Position numbers and translations under genes: made by a program
In this document: positions 36,804-44,804 of the stretch, piece by piece
How the letters are laid out: each line of letters starts with the position of its first letter
Position numbering within the stretch: position 1 is the first letter of the stretch
The notes under the pieces: model-generated
The model's input: the letters and a program-made list of their open reading frames with translations, nothing else
Told to the model about the DNA's origin: nothing
The model's database searches: none
Assembly: GCA_028279585.1 (NCBI GenBank)
Contig: JANQNL010000092.1
Coordinates: 1-55,252 of the forward strand
Length of the DNA: 55,252 bases
Origin: Thermoplasmatota archaeon
GTDB taxonomy: Archaea > Thermoplasmatota > Penumbrarchaeia > JANQNL01
Direction of reading: 5' to 3'

Positions 36804-39800
36804 ATGGCGATCAAAGCAAGGACCATCTATGAGTTCTTTATCGAGAAGGGATTGCTCGTTACAGCCCTGTTCTCGATAATCGCTGTGTTCTTCATAATCG
36901 CATTTCTTTTTTCCACCGCTTCAGAACTTTACATCCGACCAACACCTGAATACCATTGGGTCCATGGGGAAGGGCCAATGGGTGAGGTGACGGTCCTATC
37001 GACAGCAGATCTCTATGGAAATGGTGATGATGTCGTCCTTGTAGGGACAGAGGCCGGTGAGATCTATCTTTATGATTGTAATTCATTGGAGCCAGTTACA
37101 ACGGCTCCTTTCTTTCTTGCTGGTGGACCTATCAGGTCCATAGAAACTGGAAGGTTCTTCCCTTCTGGAAACCTTCCGGTACTAGGTGCCGATGGCCCTG
37201 ATGACCTGTTCATTGTTCAAGATGGACCATCATCATCGACTTTGACCGTATTATCAAATGATGGTGTCATCGATATCGAGCTTGAAGAAAGGTCCACCGT
37301 GACAATCTATGGTTCTGGGACCACCACTAACTTTGACATCCAGATGGACCTGGAGAAGAAAGAGTTCAGAGCCTATTGGTTCAAAGGCGATGAGCTCCAT
37401 ATCATCGAGAACGAAGGCTCTGTCGAAGAAGACCTCCTTGCGAACATGAGCGTCTCCACACCAGGTACCATGGATGAGCTTGTAGTTATCAGCACCACTT
37501 CTTTTGCAGACCACGACCTCGGACCGTTTACATCAATGGATGCGTTCGAGGAGTATGTTGTAGTTTCCTCGGATGAGGTTTTCGTCGTTTGGGATACGAC
37601 CATGAACCTGACCGAGGCCACAACCATCAGACTTTCCAATGTCACAGGAGCATGGCTGACGGACCCAGACGAGAAAGGAGCACCAGAGGTCTACGCCCTT
37701 TGGGAGAACACAAAGGTCACGCTGTTCGAGGTCGACGGTGAAGTGGCCGCCAACAGAGTTCTTCCCCAAACTCCATCCTTGGTCTACTTTGAGGACAATT
37801 TCATCCACTTTGAGTCGGACGAGATGATCTACACACACGGTGGTGATGTTCACTTCCAATACTCTACCAAACCGAAGATGAGCAAGACCTTCCATGAGTA
37901 TTACAACCTGACCACTGACGTGCGAGGAAAACATGGAGGGGAGGACGAGTTCATCGTGGTCGCTCAATATGCCACAGAGAGGACCCAGCTGAACACCCTC
38001 GGGGCACGTTTGATAACACTATCACGTGATAGCAACGGATGGACCTTGCATAGCGCAAAACTGCCCTATGTTGCGGGAAACCTTGGACTTGAGAACTACA
38101 TCGGCGCGCAGAACCCATGGACGTTCATCACAGCAAAGAGGTGGGCCCCACACCGAGATACCGAAGTTGGGTTCGGTGCAGCACCGCTGATAACGGCAAC
38201 GATCTTCGTTACCATGGGTTCGATGATATTCGCTATCCCATTGGGTATCGCATCTGCGATATTCCTCTCACAATTATGTCCAAAGAGGATACGAGGGGTC
38301 CTCAAGTTCATAGTCGAGGTCCTGGCAGGGATCCCATCAGTGGTCTATGGTCTGTTCGGGCTCGCCCTTCTTACGAATTGGATCCGCATAGGTTTTGACA
38401 AACCGACTGGTGAGACCCTGCTTGCAGGTTCCATTCTACTTGCGATAATGGCCTTACCGACGATAATCAGCGTCTCAGAAGATGCCATCAGTGCCGTTGG
38501 CAAGGACCTCAAGGAAGGGTCCCTTGCTTTGGGTGCAACGAAATGGCAGACCATCTCCCGGGTCCTGGTGCCCTCGGCCATGTCCGGTATCACCGCAGCT
38601 GTGATACTTGGAATGGGGAGGGCCATGGGTGAGACAATGGCGGTGATGATGGTCACGGGTAACGCACCACAGTTCCCTGCCCCTCTTTGGGACATCTTCA
38701 CACCGGTAAGGCCCATAACAGCAACGCTTGCCATAGAAATGGGAGAGACAGCCGTTGGCAGCATGCACTACTATTCCCTGTTCGCCCTGGCCGTGGTCTT
38801 GTTCTTTATGACCCTGATCGTGAACATGACCTCCGCGGCAGTCCTTGGTAACTATCGAAAGACCCAGATGGGGGTCAGGAAGGATACTGGGAAGAAGAGG
38901 ATAAATGTGCCATCATGGGTCAAGCCAGTGGTCCAGAATATAGGTGTCGGACTCATCTTGATATTCATACTGATGCTGACGAACGCTTGGTTCGGTCAGA
39001 CCACAGCCCTTGTCATCGTGGGGGTCCTCACGATCATCTACGTCCTTGCCAAACTTGTGCCGAAGCATATCTCGTCGAAGATACTACTGGGGATGTTCGT
39101 ACTCCTGATACTGTTCCTTACAACACAGTGGTTCGGATGGATCATCGGGGGAGGATTGACCGGACTAATCCTGACCGTGTTGGTGGTCATGAAGTTCGTC
39201 CCACCAAAGTACTCACAATACGTTGCCTATGCTTTCGTTACCCTTGCAATGGTTGCTGTATTGATCTCTGTCGGGGTCATCCTTTACTTTGTTGTATTCA
39301 ACGGAATCCAGGTCATATCCCCAGAGTTCCTGCTGGGTATTCCAGAGGATGACGGTTCTAAAGGTGGGATCTTCCCAGCTATTGTCGGTACATTATACCT
39401 GACAGTCGGCGCGATAGTGCTCGCCCTACCAATCGGTATCGCAGCTGGTATCTACCTTTCCGAGTACGCCAAGGAGGGACCGATCATGAAGATAGTCCGT
39501 GGAGGTATCGACAACCTGAATGGGACACCAAGTATCGTGTTCGGTCTGTTCGGTCTGGCGTTCTTCGTCCTCTATTTGGACATGGGGACCTCCATCATTG
39601 CAGGTTCCATGACCCTTGCCTTGATGATCCTTCCAACCATAATCCGGACCACAGAGGAGTCGCTGAAGAACGTGCCACAGTCGGTTCGTGAAGGCTCCTT
39701 GGCACTTGGTGCTACAAAGCTCCAGACCATAATCAAGGTTGTTTTACCTCCTGCGATGCCAGGTATCATCACTGGCACGATCTTGAGCTTTGGTCGAGCA

Positions 39801-40046
39801 GCAGGCGAGACCGCTCCGATATTGTTCACAGCAGCTGTAGGATTCCAAAGGGTCACTCCTATGCCATGGCAGCTGGACTCCAATGTGATGGCAATGCCAT
39901 ATCACATCTATTATCTGTCCAAAGAAACGAGCACTGGACAGGATTTCGCATTCGGGACCTCCCTGGTCCTTGTCGTTTTCGTTCTAACTTTCTACTCAAT
40001 AGCCGGGATCCTCCGGTATTATTTCAGCAAAAAGATGAAGTGGTGA
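36804..40046 (+). CDS. pstCA: Phosphate ABC permease: PstC-PstA fusion with large propeller-like ectodomain
   Basis: One 1080-residue chain carries both membrane subunits of the phosphate importer. After TM1 (17-38) is an extracellular domain (about 45-425) of beta-propeller character. Then comes the PstC core with its EAA loop ([17 protein letters not shown] at 571-587), a linker with several additional helices (about 705-800), and the PstA core with the second EAA loop ([17 protein letters not shown] from 963). Separate pstC and pstA genes are the rule; here they are fused. Large periplasmic domains in PstC are known in some bacteria. This ectodomain is clearly related to the one in the presenilin-like protease at 44805-47159. 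pstB starts 4 bp after the stop. Confidence 0.93.
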   Translation: MAIKARTIYEFFIEKGLLVTALFSIIAVFFIIAFLFSTASELYIRPTPEYHWVHGEGPMGEVTVLSTADLYGNGDDVVLVGTEAGEIYLYDCNSLEPVTTAPFFLAGGPIRSIETGRFFPSGNLPVLGADGPDDLFIVQDGPSSSTLTVLSNDGVIDIELEERSTVTIYGSGTTTNFDIQMDLEKKEFRAYWFKGDELHIIENEGSVEEDLLANMSVSTPGTMDELVVISTTSFADHDLGPFTSMDAFEEYVVVSSDEVFVVWDTTMNLTEATTIRLSNVTGAWLTDPDEKGAPEVYALWENTKVTLFEVDGEVAANRVLPQTPSLVYFEDNFIHFESDEMIYTHGGDVHFQYSTKPKMSKTFHEYYNLTTDVRGKHGGEDEFIVVAQYATERTQLNTLGARLITLSRDSNGWTLHSAKLPYVAGNLGLENYIGAQNPWTFITAKRWAPHRDTEVGFGAAPLITATIFVTMGSMIFAIPLGIASAIFLSQLCPKRIRGVLKFIVEVLAGIPSVVYGLFGLALLTNWIRIGFDKPTGETLLAGSILLAIMALPTIISVSEDAISAVGKDLKEGSLALGATKWQTISRVLVPSAMSGITAAVILGMGRAMGETMAVMMVTGNAPQFPAPLWDIFTPVRPITATLAIEMGETAVGSMHYYSLFALAVVLFFMTLIVNMTSAAVLGNYRKTQMGVRKDTGKKRINVPSWVKPVVQNIGVGLILIFILMLTNAWFGQTTALVIVGVLTIIYVLAKLVPKHISSKILLGMFVLLILFLTTQWFGWIIGGGLTGLILTVLVVMKFVPPKYSQYVAYAFVTLAMVAVLISVGVILYFVVFNGIQVISPEFLLGIPEDDGSKGGIFPAIVGTLYLTVGAIVLALPIGIAAGIYLSEYAKEGPIMKIVRGGIDNLNGTPSIVFGLFGLAFFVLYLDMGTSIIAGSMTLALMILPTIIRTTEESLKNVPQSVREGSLALGATKLQTIIKVVLPPAMPGIITGTILSFGRAAGETAPILFTAAVGFQRVTPMPWQLDSNVMAMPYHIYYLSKETSTGQDFAFGTSLVLVVFVLTFYSIAGILRYYFSKKMKW

Positions 40047-40050
40047 TAAG

Positions 40051-40812
40051 ATGGTGAAGAAGATCGCTCTAAGCGTTAAGAACCTCAACCTCTGGTATGG
40101 CAGCAACCATGCGCTCATCGACATAGATATGGATGTCTATGAAAAGAAGGTCACAGCCCTCATTGGACCATCAGGTTGTGGTAAGTCCACACTTATCAGA
40201 TGCTTCAATCGAATGAACGATGTGGTGGACAACTGCAAGGTCAAGGGTGCCATCAACTGGAAGGACAAGAACATCTATGGAAAGGGTGTCGACGTCATCG
40301 AGGTCCGCAAGCAGATAGGAATGATCTTTCAGAAACCCAACCCGTTCCCGAAGTCCATCTACGACAACGTGGCCTATGGGCCGAGGCTACAAGGTGTTCG
40401 AGGGAAGAAGAAGCTTGACGCTATCGTTCACAAGTCCATCAAGGATGCTGCCCTTTGGGATGAGGTCCACGACAGGTTCAGTGATTCAGCGATGAGCCTT
40501 TCTGGTGGACAGCAGCAGAGGCTTTGTATCGCAAGAACCCTGGCCATAGAGCCTGAGATCATCCTCATGGATGAGCCGACCTCCGCTCTGGACCCTATCT
40601 CGACCTCCAAGATAGAGGACCTGGTCTTCGAGCTGAAGAAGAAGTACACGGTCATCATCGTCACACATAATATGCAGCAGGCCGCTAGGGTGTCCGATCA
40701 CACGGGCTTCATGTACCTTGGTGAGATGATAGAGTACGATAGGACACAAAAGATCTTTGAGCGGCCGAAGAAGAGACTGACAGAGAAGTACATCTCAGGA
40801 AGATTTGGATAG
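40051..40812 (+). CDS. pstB: Phosphate ABC transporter ATP-binding protein PstB
   Basis: Cytoplasmic ATPase that powers phosphate uptake. Walker A is GPSGCGKST (39-47), the Q-loop is Q94 (FQKPNPFP, typical of PstB), the ABC signature is LSGGQQQR (150-157), Walker B is IILMDE (170-175), and the switch His is in VTHNMQQA. The length of 253 residues is normal. It lies 4 bp after the permease stop and 8 bp before phoU. Confidence 0.98.
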   Translation: MVKKIALSVKNLNLWYGSNHALIDIDMDVYEKKVTALIGPSGCGKSTLIRCFNRMNDVVDNCKVKGAINWKDKNIYGKGVDVIEVRKQIGMIFQKPNPFPKSIYDNVAYGPRLQGVRGKKKLDAIVHKSIKDAALWDEVHDRFSDSAMSLSGGQQQRLCIARTLAIEPEIILMDEPTSALDPISTSKIEDLVFELKKKYTVIIVTHNMQQAARVSDHTGFMYLGEMIEYDRTQKIFERPKKRLTEKYISGRFG

Positions 40813-40820
40813 GTGATATC

Positions 40821-41534
40821 ATGGGCGAACGTTTCGAGCAGGAGTTCGAGGAACTCAAGACAATGGTACTGGACATGGGCAAGCTTTCCACAGAGATGCT
40901 GGACAAGTCCGTACGGTCGTTGAAGAACAATGACATGGAGCTTGCAGACTGGGTCATCTCGAAAAAAGGCGAGATAGCTCGAATGGATGATGATATCGAG
41001 ACCAGGGCCCTTCGCTTACTGACCCTCTACCAGCCAGTAGCAACCGACATGAGGACCATAGCATGTTGCCTGAAACTCAACACCTATCTTGCCCGAGTTG
41101 GTCGGTATGGGAAGGACATCGCCTGTGTCACCAAGGCCCTCAAAGGTAAGAAGCACGTTTCAAAGCTGGTTTCCCTTCCATACATGGCCAAGCTCGTTAC
41201 GGACATGCTCAATGATGCTCTATACTCCTTTGAGCACTTCGATGTCTCCAAGATGGAGGACTTCTCTGAAAGGGACGATGATGTTGACCATCTCCGATGG
41301 TCGATCTTCAGAGAGTGTCTCTCCTACATGATGGAGGAGCCCAAGTACATCAAGCAGTGTGCCAATTACATCATGGTAGCCAGGTACCTGGAGAGATGCG
41401 GCGACAATGCATGCAAGATGAACGAAAAGATCCATTACATGGTCACAGGTGTGCGGGTCGAGGTGGACAAGGACTATACGGCTGAGTGTTGTGAAGATGG
41501 TGGTGAACCTTGCCAGAACAAACAGGAGCAATGA
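40821..41534 (+). CDS. phoU: PhoU-family phosphate signalling protein
   Basis: Peripheral regulator of Pst uptake made of two three-helix bundles. The metal-binding type motif E(D)xxxD appears as ISKKGEIARMDDDIETRALRL in repeat 1 and ERDDDVDHLRW in repeat 2, and RYLERCGDNA matches the family signature RxLERIGDxA. At 237 residues the size is normal. The C-terminus is Cys-rich (ECCEDGGEPC), which is not usual and could bind metal. Its stop overlaps the arsC start as ATGA. Confidence 0.93.
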   Translation: MGERFEQEFEELKTMVLDMGKLSTEMLDKSVRSLKNNDMELADWVISKKGEIARMDDDIETRALRLLTLYQPVATDMRTIACCLKLNTYLARVGRYGKDIACVTKALKGKKHVSKLVSLPYMAKLVTDMLNDALYSFEHFDVSKMEDFSERDDDVDHLRWSIFRECLSYMMEEPKYIKQCANYIMVARYLERCGDNACKMNEKIHYMVTGVRVEVDKDYTAECCEDGGEPCQNKQEQ

Positions 41535-41944
41535 AGGTCCTTTTCCTATGCACCCATAACTCCGCAAGGTCCCAGATGGCCGAAGGTCTACTTCGGTCGA
41601 TGTATCCCGACAACTTCTATATCGAGTCCGCAGGCCTTGAGGAGACGCAAGTACGACCTCTGGCAATCAAGGCCATGGAAGAGATAGGCATCGATATCAC
41701 TTCGCATTATTCGAAAAAGCTCGACCGGTTCCTTGAGGACGATTGGGACTATGTCATTACGGTCTGTGACAGCGCTAATGAGGTCTGCCCCTTCTTCCCA
41801 GGTGGAAAGGAGAGGATCCACCGTTCCTTCAAAGATCCTTCTCAAGCAACTGGGACAGAGTACGAACAACTTGCAGTCTGGCGCTCTGTCCGTGATGAGA
41901 TAAGAGCCTGGATCGAGGAGTTCTTCGGTCCGATGGTCTCATAA
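41531..41944 (+). CDS. arsC: Arsenate reductase, low-molecular-weight phosphatase type (thioredoxin-linked)
   Basis: Reduces arsenate to arsenite or acts as a related phosphatase. The P-loop is C7-T-H-N-S-A-R13 (CX5R), and the two resolving cysteines are C79 and C86, seven apart as in the thioredoxin-dependent ArsC of Staphylococcus. That points to reductase activity rather than a plain tyrosine phosphatase. The 137-residue length fits. The start is the ATG at 41531, overlapping the phoU stop (ATGA) with CAGGAGC upstream. Its place at the end of a pst operon makes sense because arsenate enters through phosphate transporters. Its end overlaps the convergent kinase gene by 6 bp. Confidence 0.9.
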   Translation: MKVLFLCTHNSARSQMAEGLLRSMYPDNFYIESAGLEETQVRPLAIKAMEEIGIDITSHYSKKLDRFLEDDWDYVITVCDSANEVCPFFPGGKERIHRSFKDPSQATGTEYEQLAVWRSVRDEIRAWIEEFFGPMVS

Positions 41945-42931
41945 GAAGATGGTCTCGGGAGCTTTCTCCCAGGGTTTCGCGGCCCGATAATGCATCTCAA
42001 TGTCCTCTTCGATGACAAGAGCCAGTGCCGCCATGTAACCAAGGTGCTCCCCCAGCTCGGCCGTTGTGATAATGACATCGTCGGTCATGGGTGGGAACGA
42101 ACCTTCCATCTGTTCCTGTAGCAATGGAAGTAGGATATCGTGGTTGTTGAGGAACACACTTCCCCCAATGACGATGAGCTTCGTGTCAAGGATACATACC
42201 AGGGATGACAGCCCCCGTCCGAGCTGTTTTGCAGCTTCGTTCACCACCATCCTTGCTTTATCCTTACCATCGCGATATCTTTCAAAGATGATCTTGGTGT
42301 CAACGTCCTCGCCATAGTCCAGGGCGATAGAGGTTCCTGAGGCCAAAGCCTCAAGATGTCCCCTTGTTCCACAGCCACACTCCGGGCCGTCCTCGACCAT
42401 GTTGAGATGCCCCATATGTGGAGCGTTACCTCCCTTGCCCTGGAGTATGTTGCCATCGACCATGGCTCCGCTTCCGATGCCTGTGCTCCAGGTGACGTAG
42501 ACGAGATCGGTCTCTCCCTGGCCTGCACCGAACATGTTCTCGCCGATGAGGGCGCTGACGCAGTCGTTCTGGATCTCGACCGAAGGGTACACTTCTGTAA
42601 GGACGGCCTCTATCGGCACCTGCTTCCAATCGTTCGGAAGGATGTTCCGCTCAGGTGCCAGACCTCCGCAGAGGTTAGGAGCGAGGATGACCTTCTTTCC
42701 ATCGACCCGCCCGAATGGAGAACATGTGCTCACCCCCACGTGGGTGATGCTGCCCCTCTGGAGGGAAAGTTTCTCCAATGCAACATCTAGCATCTCCAGA
42801 CATTGCTCCGGGACCGTCCGCTCGCTGCCAGTAAGCCTTGTTGCCTGTTGAACTCTGATGAGAATGGAATTGGCATCTGCCAATGTAACTATGATCTTGG
42901 TACCGCCGATATCGATCCCTGCCAGGACCAT
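41939..42931 (-). CDS. ROK-family sugar kinase (glucokinase-like)
   Basis: ATP-dependent hexose kinase of the ROK family. The phosphate loop is GIDIGGTKI near the N-terminus, VTWSTGIGSG and LVCILDTKLIVIGG give the second ATP-binding parts, and the catalytic Asp lies in IQNDCVSAL. The zinc motif reads GH-x9-CGCGTRGHLE; the third Cys of the usual CxCGxxGC is His, a substitution I recall from some other archaeal ROK proteins. The ATG at 42931 begins 1 nt after the stop of the deacetylase gene with GGTAGG upstream, so it is preferred over an in-frame start at 42961. The substrate may be glucose or an amino sugar released with the neighbouring deacetylase. Confidence 0.9.
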   Translation of the reverse strand: MVLAGIDIGGTKIIVTLADANSILIRVQQATRLTGSERTVPEQCLEMLDVALEKLSLQRGSITHVGVSTCSPFGRVDGKKVILAPNLCGGLAPERNILPNDWKQVPIEAVLTEVYPSVEIQNDCVSALIGENMFGAGQGETDLVYVTWSTGIGSGAMVDGNILQGKGGNAPHMGHLNMVEDGPECGCGTRGHLEALASGTSIALDYGEDVDTKIIFERYRDGKDKARMVVNEAAKQLGRGLSSLVCILDTKLIVIGGSVFLNNHDILLPLLQEQMEGSFPPMTDDVIITTAELGEHLGYMAALALVIEEDIEMHYRAAKPWEKAPETIFL

Positions 42932-42932
42932 C

Positions 42933-43871
42933 CTACCACTCCAGAGGTTTGAACTCGACACCGGCTTCCATCAGACCCTTGAGGACCTTTTTGAAGTAGT
43001 AGGTCCCCTCGAATAGGCCGTCGGTCTTATCGTGAAGGTTGCCATCGGCCTTGCAGACCAGATGCCATGTGTGAAGTGCAAGGAGGAGCTTGCCATTGTC
43101 CTCGTCAAGAACTGAAAGGATCCGCTCTGTGAACTCCTCGTGGGTCATCTTGCCCTCGAACAGTGGCCAGAAGTATGTGGTCCTTGGCTTATCGGCCACA
43201 TTGATCATAGGTAGGGGGATCTCCTTCAAGGAGCCCGCTGGGGTCTCGATGTCAAAGGGTTTAGGTGGGGCCGTCACTCCGTTTCCCTGGAGCTCTTTGA
43301 GCCCAGTGACACCGCCTGGCAGTTCTACGAACTGTTCTGCATCCGGGCTAATGGATTTTCTATGGAAGTCCTCAGATACGGTCAGGCTGGAGTCCACCGT
43401 GAACCCTGCCTCTGCAGCAGCCTCCAGGACAGTGGGGTTGACCTTGAGGTATGGTGCCCGGAACCCGTTCACCTCGTTCTCTGGGAACGCCTCGGAGACG
43501 ACCTGCTTGGACATGAACAGGATCTTGACCACGTCGTCTTTCGGGACCTCGACCTCCGTGAGCTGACCTGTTAGGTCCTCATGGTCTATCCCGTGGCATC
43601 CTACAGCCTGACCTTTCATGAAATCATCCAGACCGCCAAGCATAGCGTCGAAACGCTTCTTGACCTCCATGATGTTGTTGAGTGTCCTGGCCTCGAAGAA
43701 GTAAGAGCCATTGGCGCCTTTGTCGGCCATGATCTTCGTTAACTGGTAGAACCCCTGCATGCTCGCAGCAAAACGTGTCTCTCCACCGGCCGAGCCCGCC
43801 GCTACCTCTCCCTTGACCGGGATGTTGGCATCCCTGTCGATATCGACGGTAAGATAGACTGCCGGACTCAT
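42933..43871 (-). CDS. Polysaccharide deacetylase-family protein (NodB-like)
   Basis: A 312-residue (beta/alpha) barrel protein of the carbohydrate esterase 4 / NodB group. The N-terminal strand TVDIDRD gives the metal and base aspartates, HGIDH gives the HxxxH metal pair, FRAPY is the motif-3 arginine, and LALHTWH ends the active site. No signal peptide is visible, so it acts inside the cell, perhaps on a nucleotide-linked or soluble N-acetyl sugar. The ROK kinase gene follows after 1 nt, implying joint sugar metabolism. A TATA-like TGTTATAAGC near 43970-43980 predicts a leader of about 75 nt. Confidence 0.87.
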   Translation of the reverse strand: MSPAVYLTVDIDRDANIPVKGEVAAGSAGGETRFAASMQGFYQLTKIMADKGANGSYFFEARTLNNIMEVKKRFDAMLGGLDDFMKGQAVGCHGIDHEDLTGQLTEVEVPKDDVVKILFMSKQVVSEAFPENEVNGFRAPYLKVNPTVLEAAAEAGFTVDSSLTVSEDFHRKSISPDAEQFVELPGGVTGLKELQGNGVTAPPKPFDIETPAGSLKEIPLPMINVADKPRTTYFWPLFEGKMTHEEFTERILSVLDEDNGKLLLALHTWHLVCKADGNLHDKTDGLFEGTYYFKKVLKGLMEAGVEFKPLEW

Positions 43872-44151
43872 TCATATCACCTTGTGGAGGTCAGGGGACC
43901 GCCAAGGCCTGCTGAAGGCTAGTGATGGGATAGCACCTCCTCATGGCCCAAAGATGAATCATGCGAGGCGCTTATAACATTTTCTTTCTCGAGGCTGCCC
44001 TTGAGCGTATGTTAACGTTCAGGCAATTCGGACCATAATTGTATATTCTGTGGGGCGAAGATATGAGAATGTTATATTTAACAATTAGTGAATTTTCTTT
44101 TTCAGGATTTTCCATATTCTCGCGCACACGTCATCACTGGCTCTTTCTCTG

Positions 44152-44170
44152 ACCACAGTAATGCTGTGGT
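44152..44170. promoter_or_regulatory. Dyad ACCACAG-n5-CTGTGGT upstream of the Lrp-like gene
   Basis: Perfect 7-bp arms (44152-44158 / 44164-44170) around TAATG end about 14 bp before the TATA box of the next gene. A dyad of this size and place suits an operator, for example for an Lrp/AsnC-type regulator. It is a positional inference. Confidence 0.45.
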
Positions 44171-44183
44171 GGAATTTTGAAAA

Positions 44184-44193
44184 TTTATTTATA
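44184..44193 (+). promoter_or_regulatory. TATA box of the Lrp-like gene
   Basis: TTTATTTATA preceded by the purine-rich GAAAA, a BRE-like context. Transcription would start near 44213-44215 with a leader of about 11-13 nt to the ATG at 44226. Confidence 0.6.
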
Positions 44194-44225
44194 GCAAATG
44201 ACGGTATTTCATAGATGGGATTGAC

Positions 44226-44462
44226 ATGGCGGCTACAGGTTTTGTTCTGATAACAACGAAGGCTTCGCAGGAAATAGACGTTTTCAAGGAGCTTTCAGAG
44301 GTCAAAGAGATCACCGAGCTTCACGCTCTTTTCGGGGAGTATGACCTCATCGCGAAGGTCGAGGCCAATGATTTCGATCATCTCGGTACCATAGTCACAG
44401 AGACCATTAGGACCTGTGAAGGTATCGTTGACACAAAGACCCTCGCCGGGGCAAAGTTCTGA
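44226..44462 (+). CDS. Stand-alone Lrp/AsnC ligand-binding (RAM) domain protein
   Basis: A 78-residue protein that is just the regulator-of-amino-acid-metabolism domain of Lrp/AsnC factors, beginning GFVLITTKASQEIDVFKEL, with FGEYDLIAKVEA as the hallmark beta-hairpin. It lacks the N-terminal helix-turn-helix, so it cannot bind DNA alone. Such small proteins form octameric rings and may sense amino acids or co-assemble with full-length Lrp proteins. It is monocistronic, with its own TATA box and dyad upstream and a long hairpin downstream. Confidence 0.9.
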   Translation: MAATGFVLITTKASQEIDVFKELSEVKEITELHALFGEYDLIAKVEANDFDHLGTIVTETIRTCEGIVDTKTLAGAKF

Positions 44463-44474
44463 ACAAGACTCCCG

Positions 44475-44632
44475 GCGTGTTTTCTTTTATTTGAGTAACG
44501 GAGAAAGTTCCGAAATCATCGACAAATGATCGATGTTCAGAATAGAATGTTAGCGAAAGCTATGGTTCTGAACATCGACCTCTCTTTCCAATTTCGGAGC
44601 TTTCGTAGTGGAGCATAGAAAAGAAGACACGC
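44475..44632. repeat. Four-tier nested hairpin (158 bp) between convergent genes
   Basis: Concentric inverted repeats: 44475-44488/44619-44632 (13 of 14), 44503-44516/44591-44604 (13 of 14), 44530-44542/44566-44578 (13 of 13), and an apical TAGC-GAAA-GCTA mini-hairpin (44551-44562) with a GNRA tetraloop. Unpaired segments separate the tiers. The plan matches the nested hairpins at 4786-4892, also between convergent genes. The remainder of the 342-bp gap (44633-44804) carries one more 10-bp stem (44715-44724/44755-44764) and no gene. Confidence 0.8.
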
Positions 44633-44804
44633 TCTAGAAAGTCCCACCTTTCGCTCGATGGTCGAGGAATCTGAACGATAATGCTCCGCAAGCTCCGAGA
44701 CAGAAAGGGAGGGGTTGATATTCTCAACTACTCCCACAACTGCTCATATCGTTAAGAATATCAATTCTTTCATGATAGTCTCGGACCTTTCTATGCATTC
44801 CCGC

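Larger units (their letters stand above)
43872..44225. other. Divergent intergenic region (354 bp), promoters only
   Basis: It holds the minus-strand leader of the deacetylase gene with its TATA-like element (43970-43980), an AT-rich stretch with a TATA-like GTTATATTTAAC at 44071-44082, and the dyad and TATA box of the Lrp-like gene (listed separately). No coding frame or tRNA was found in it. Confidence 0.5.
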
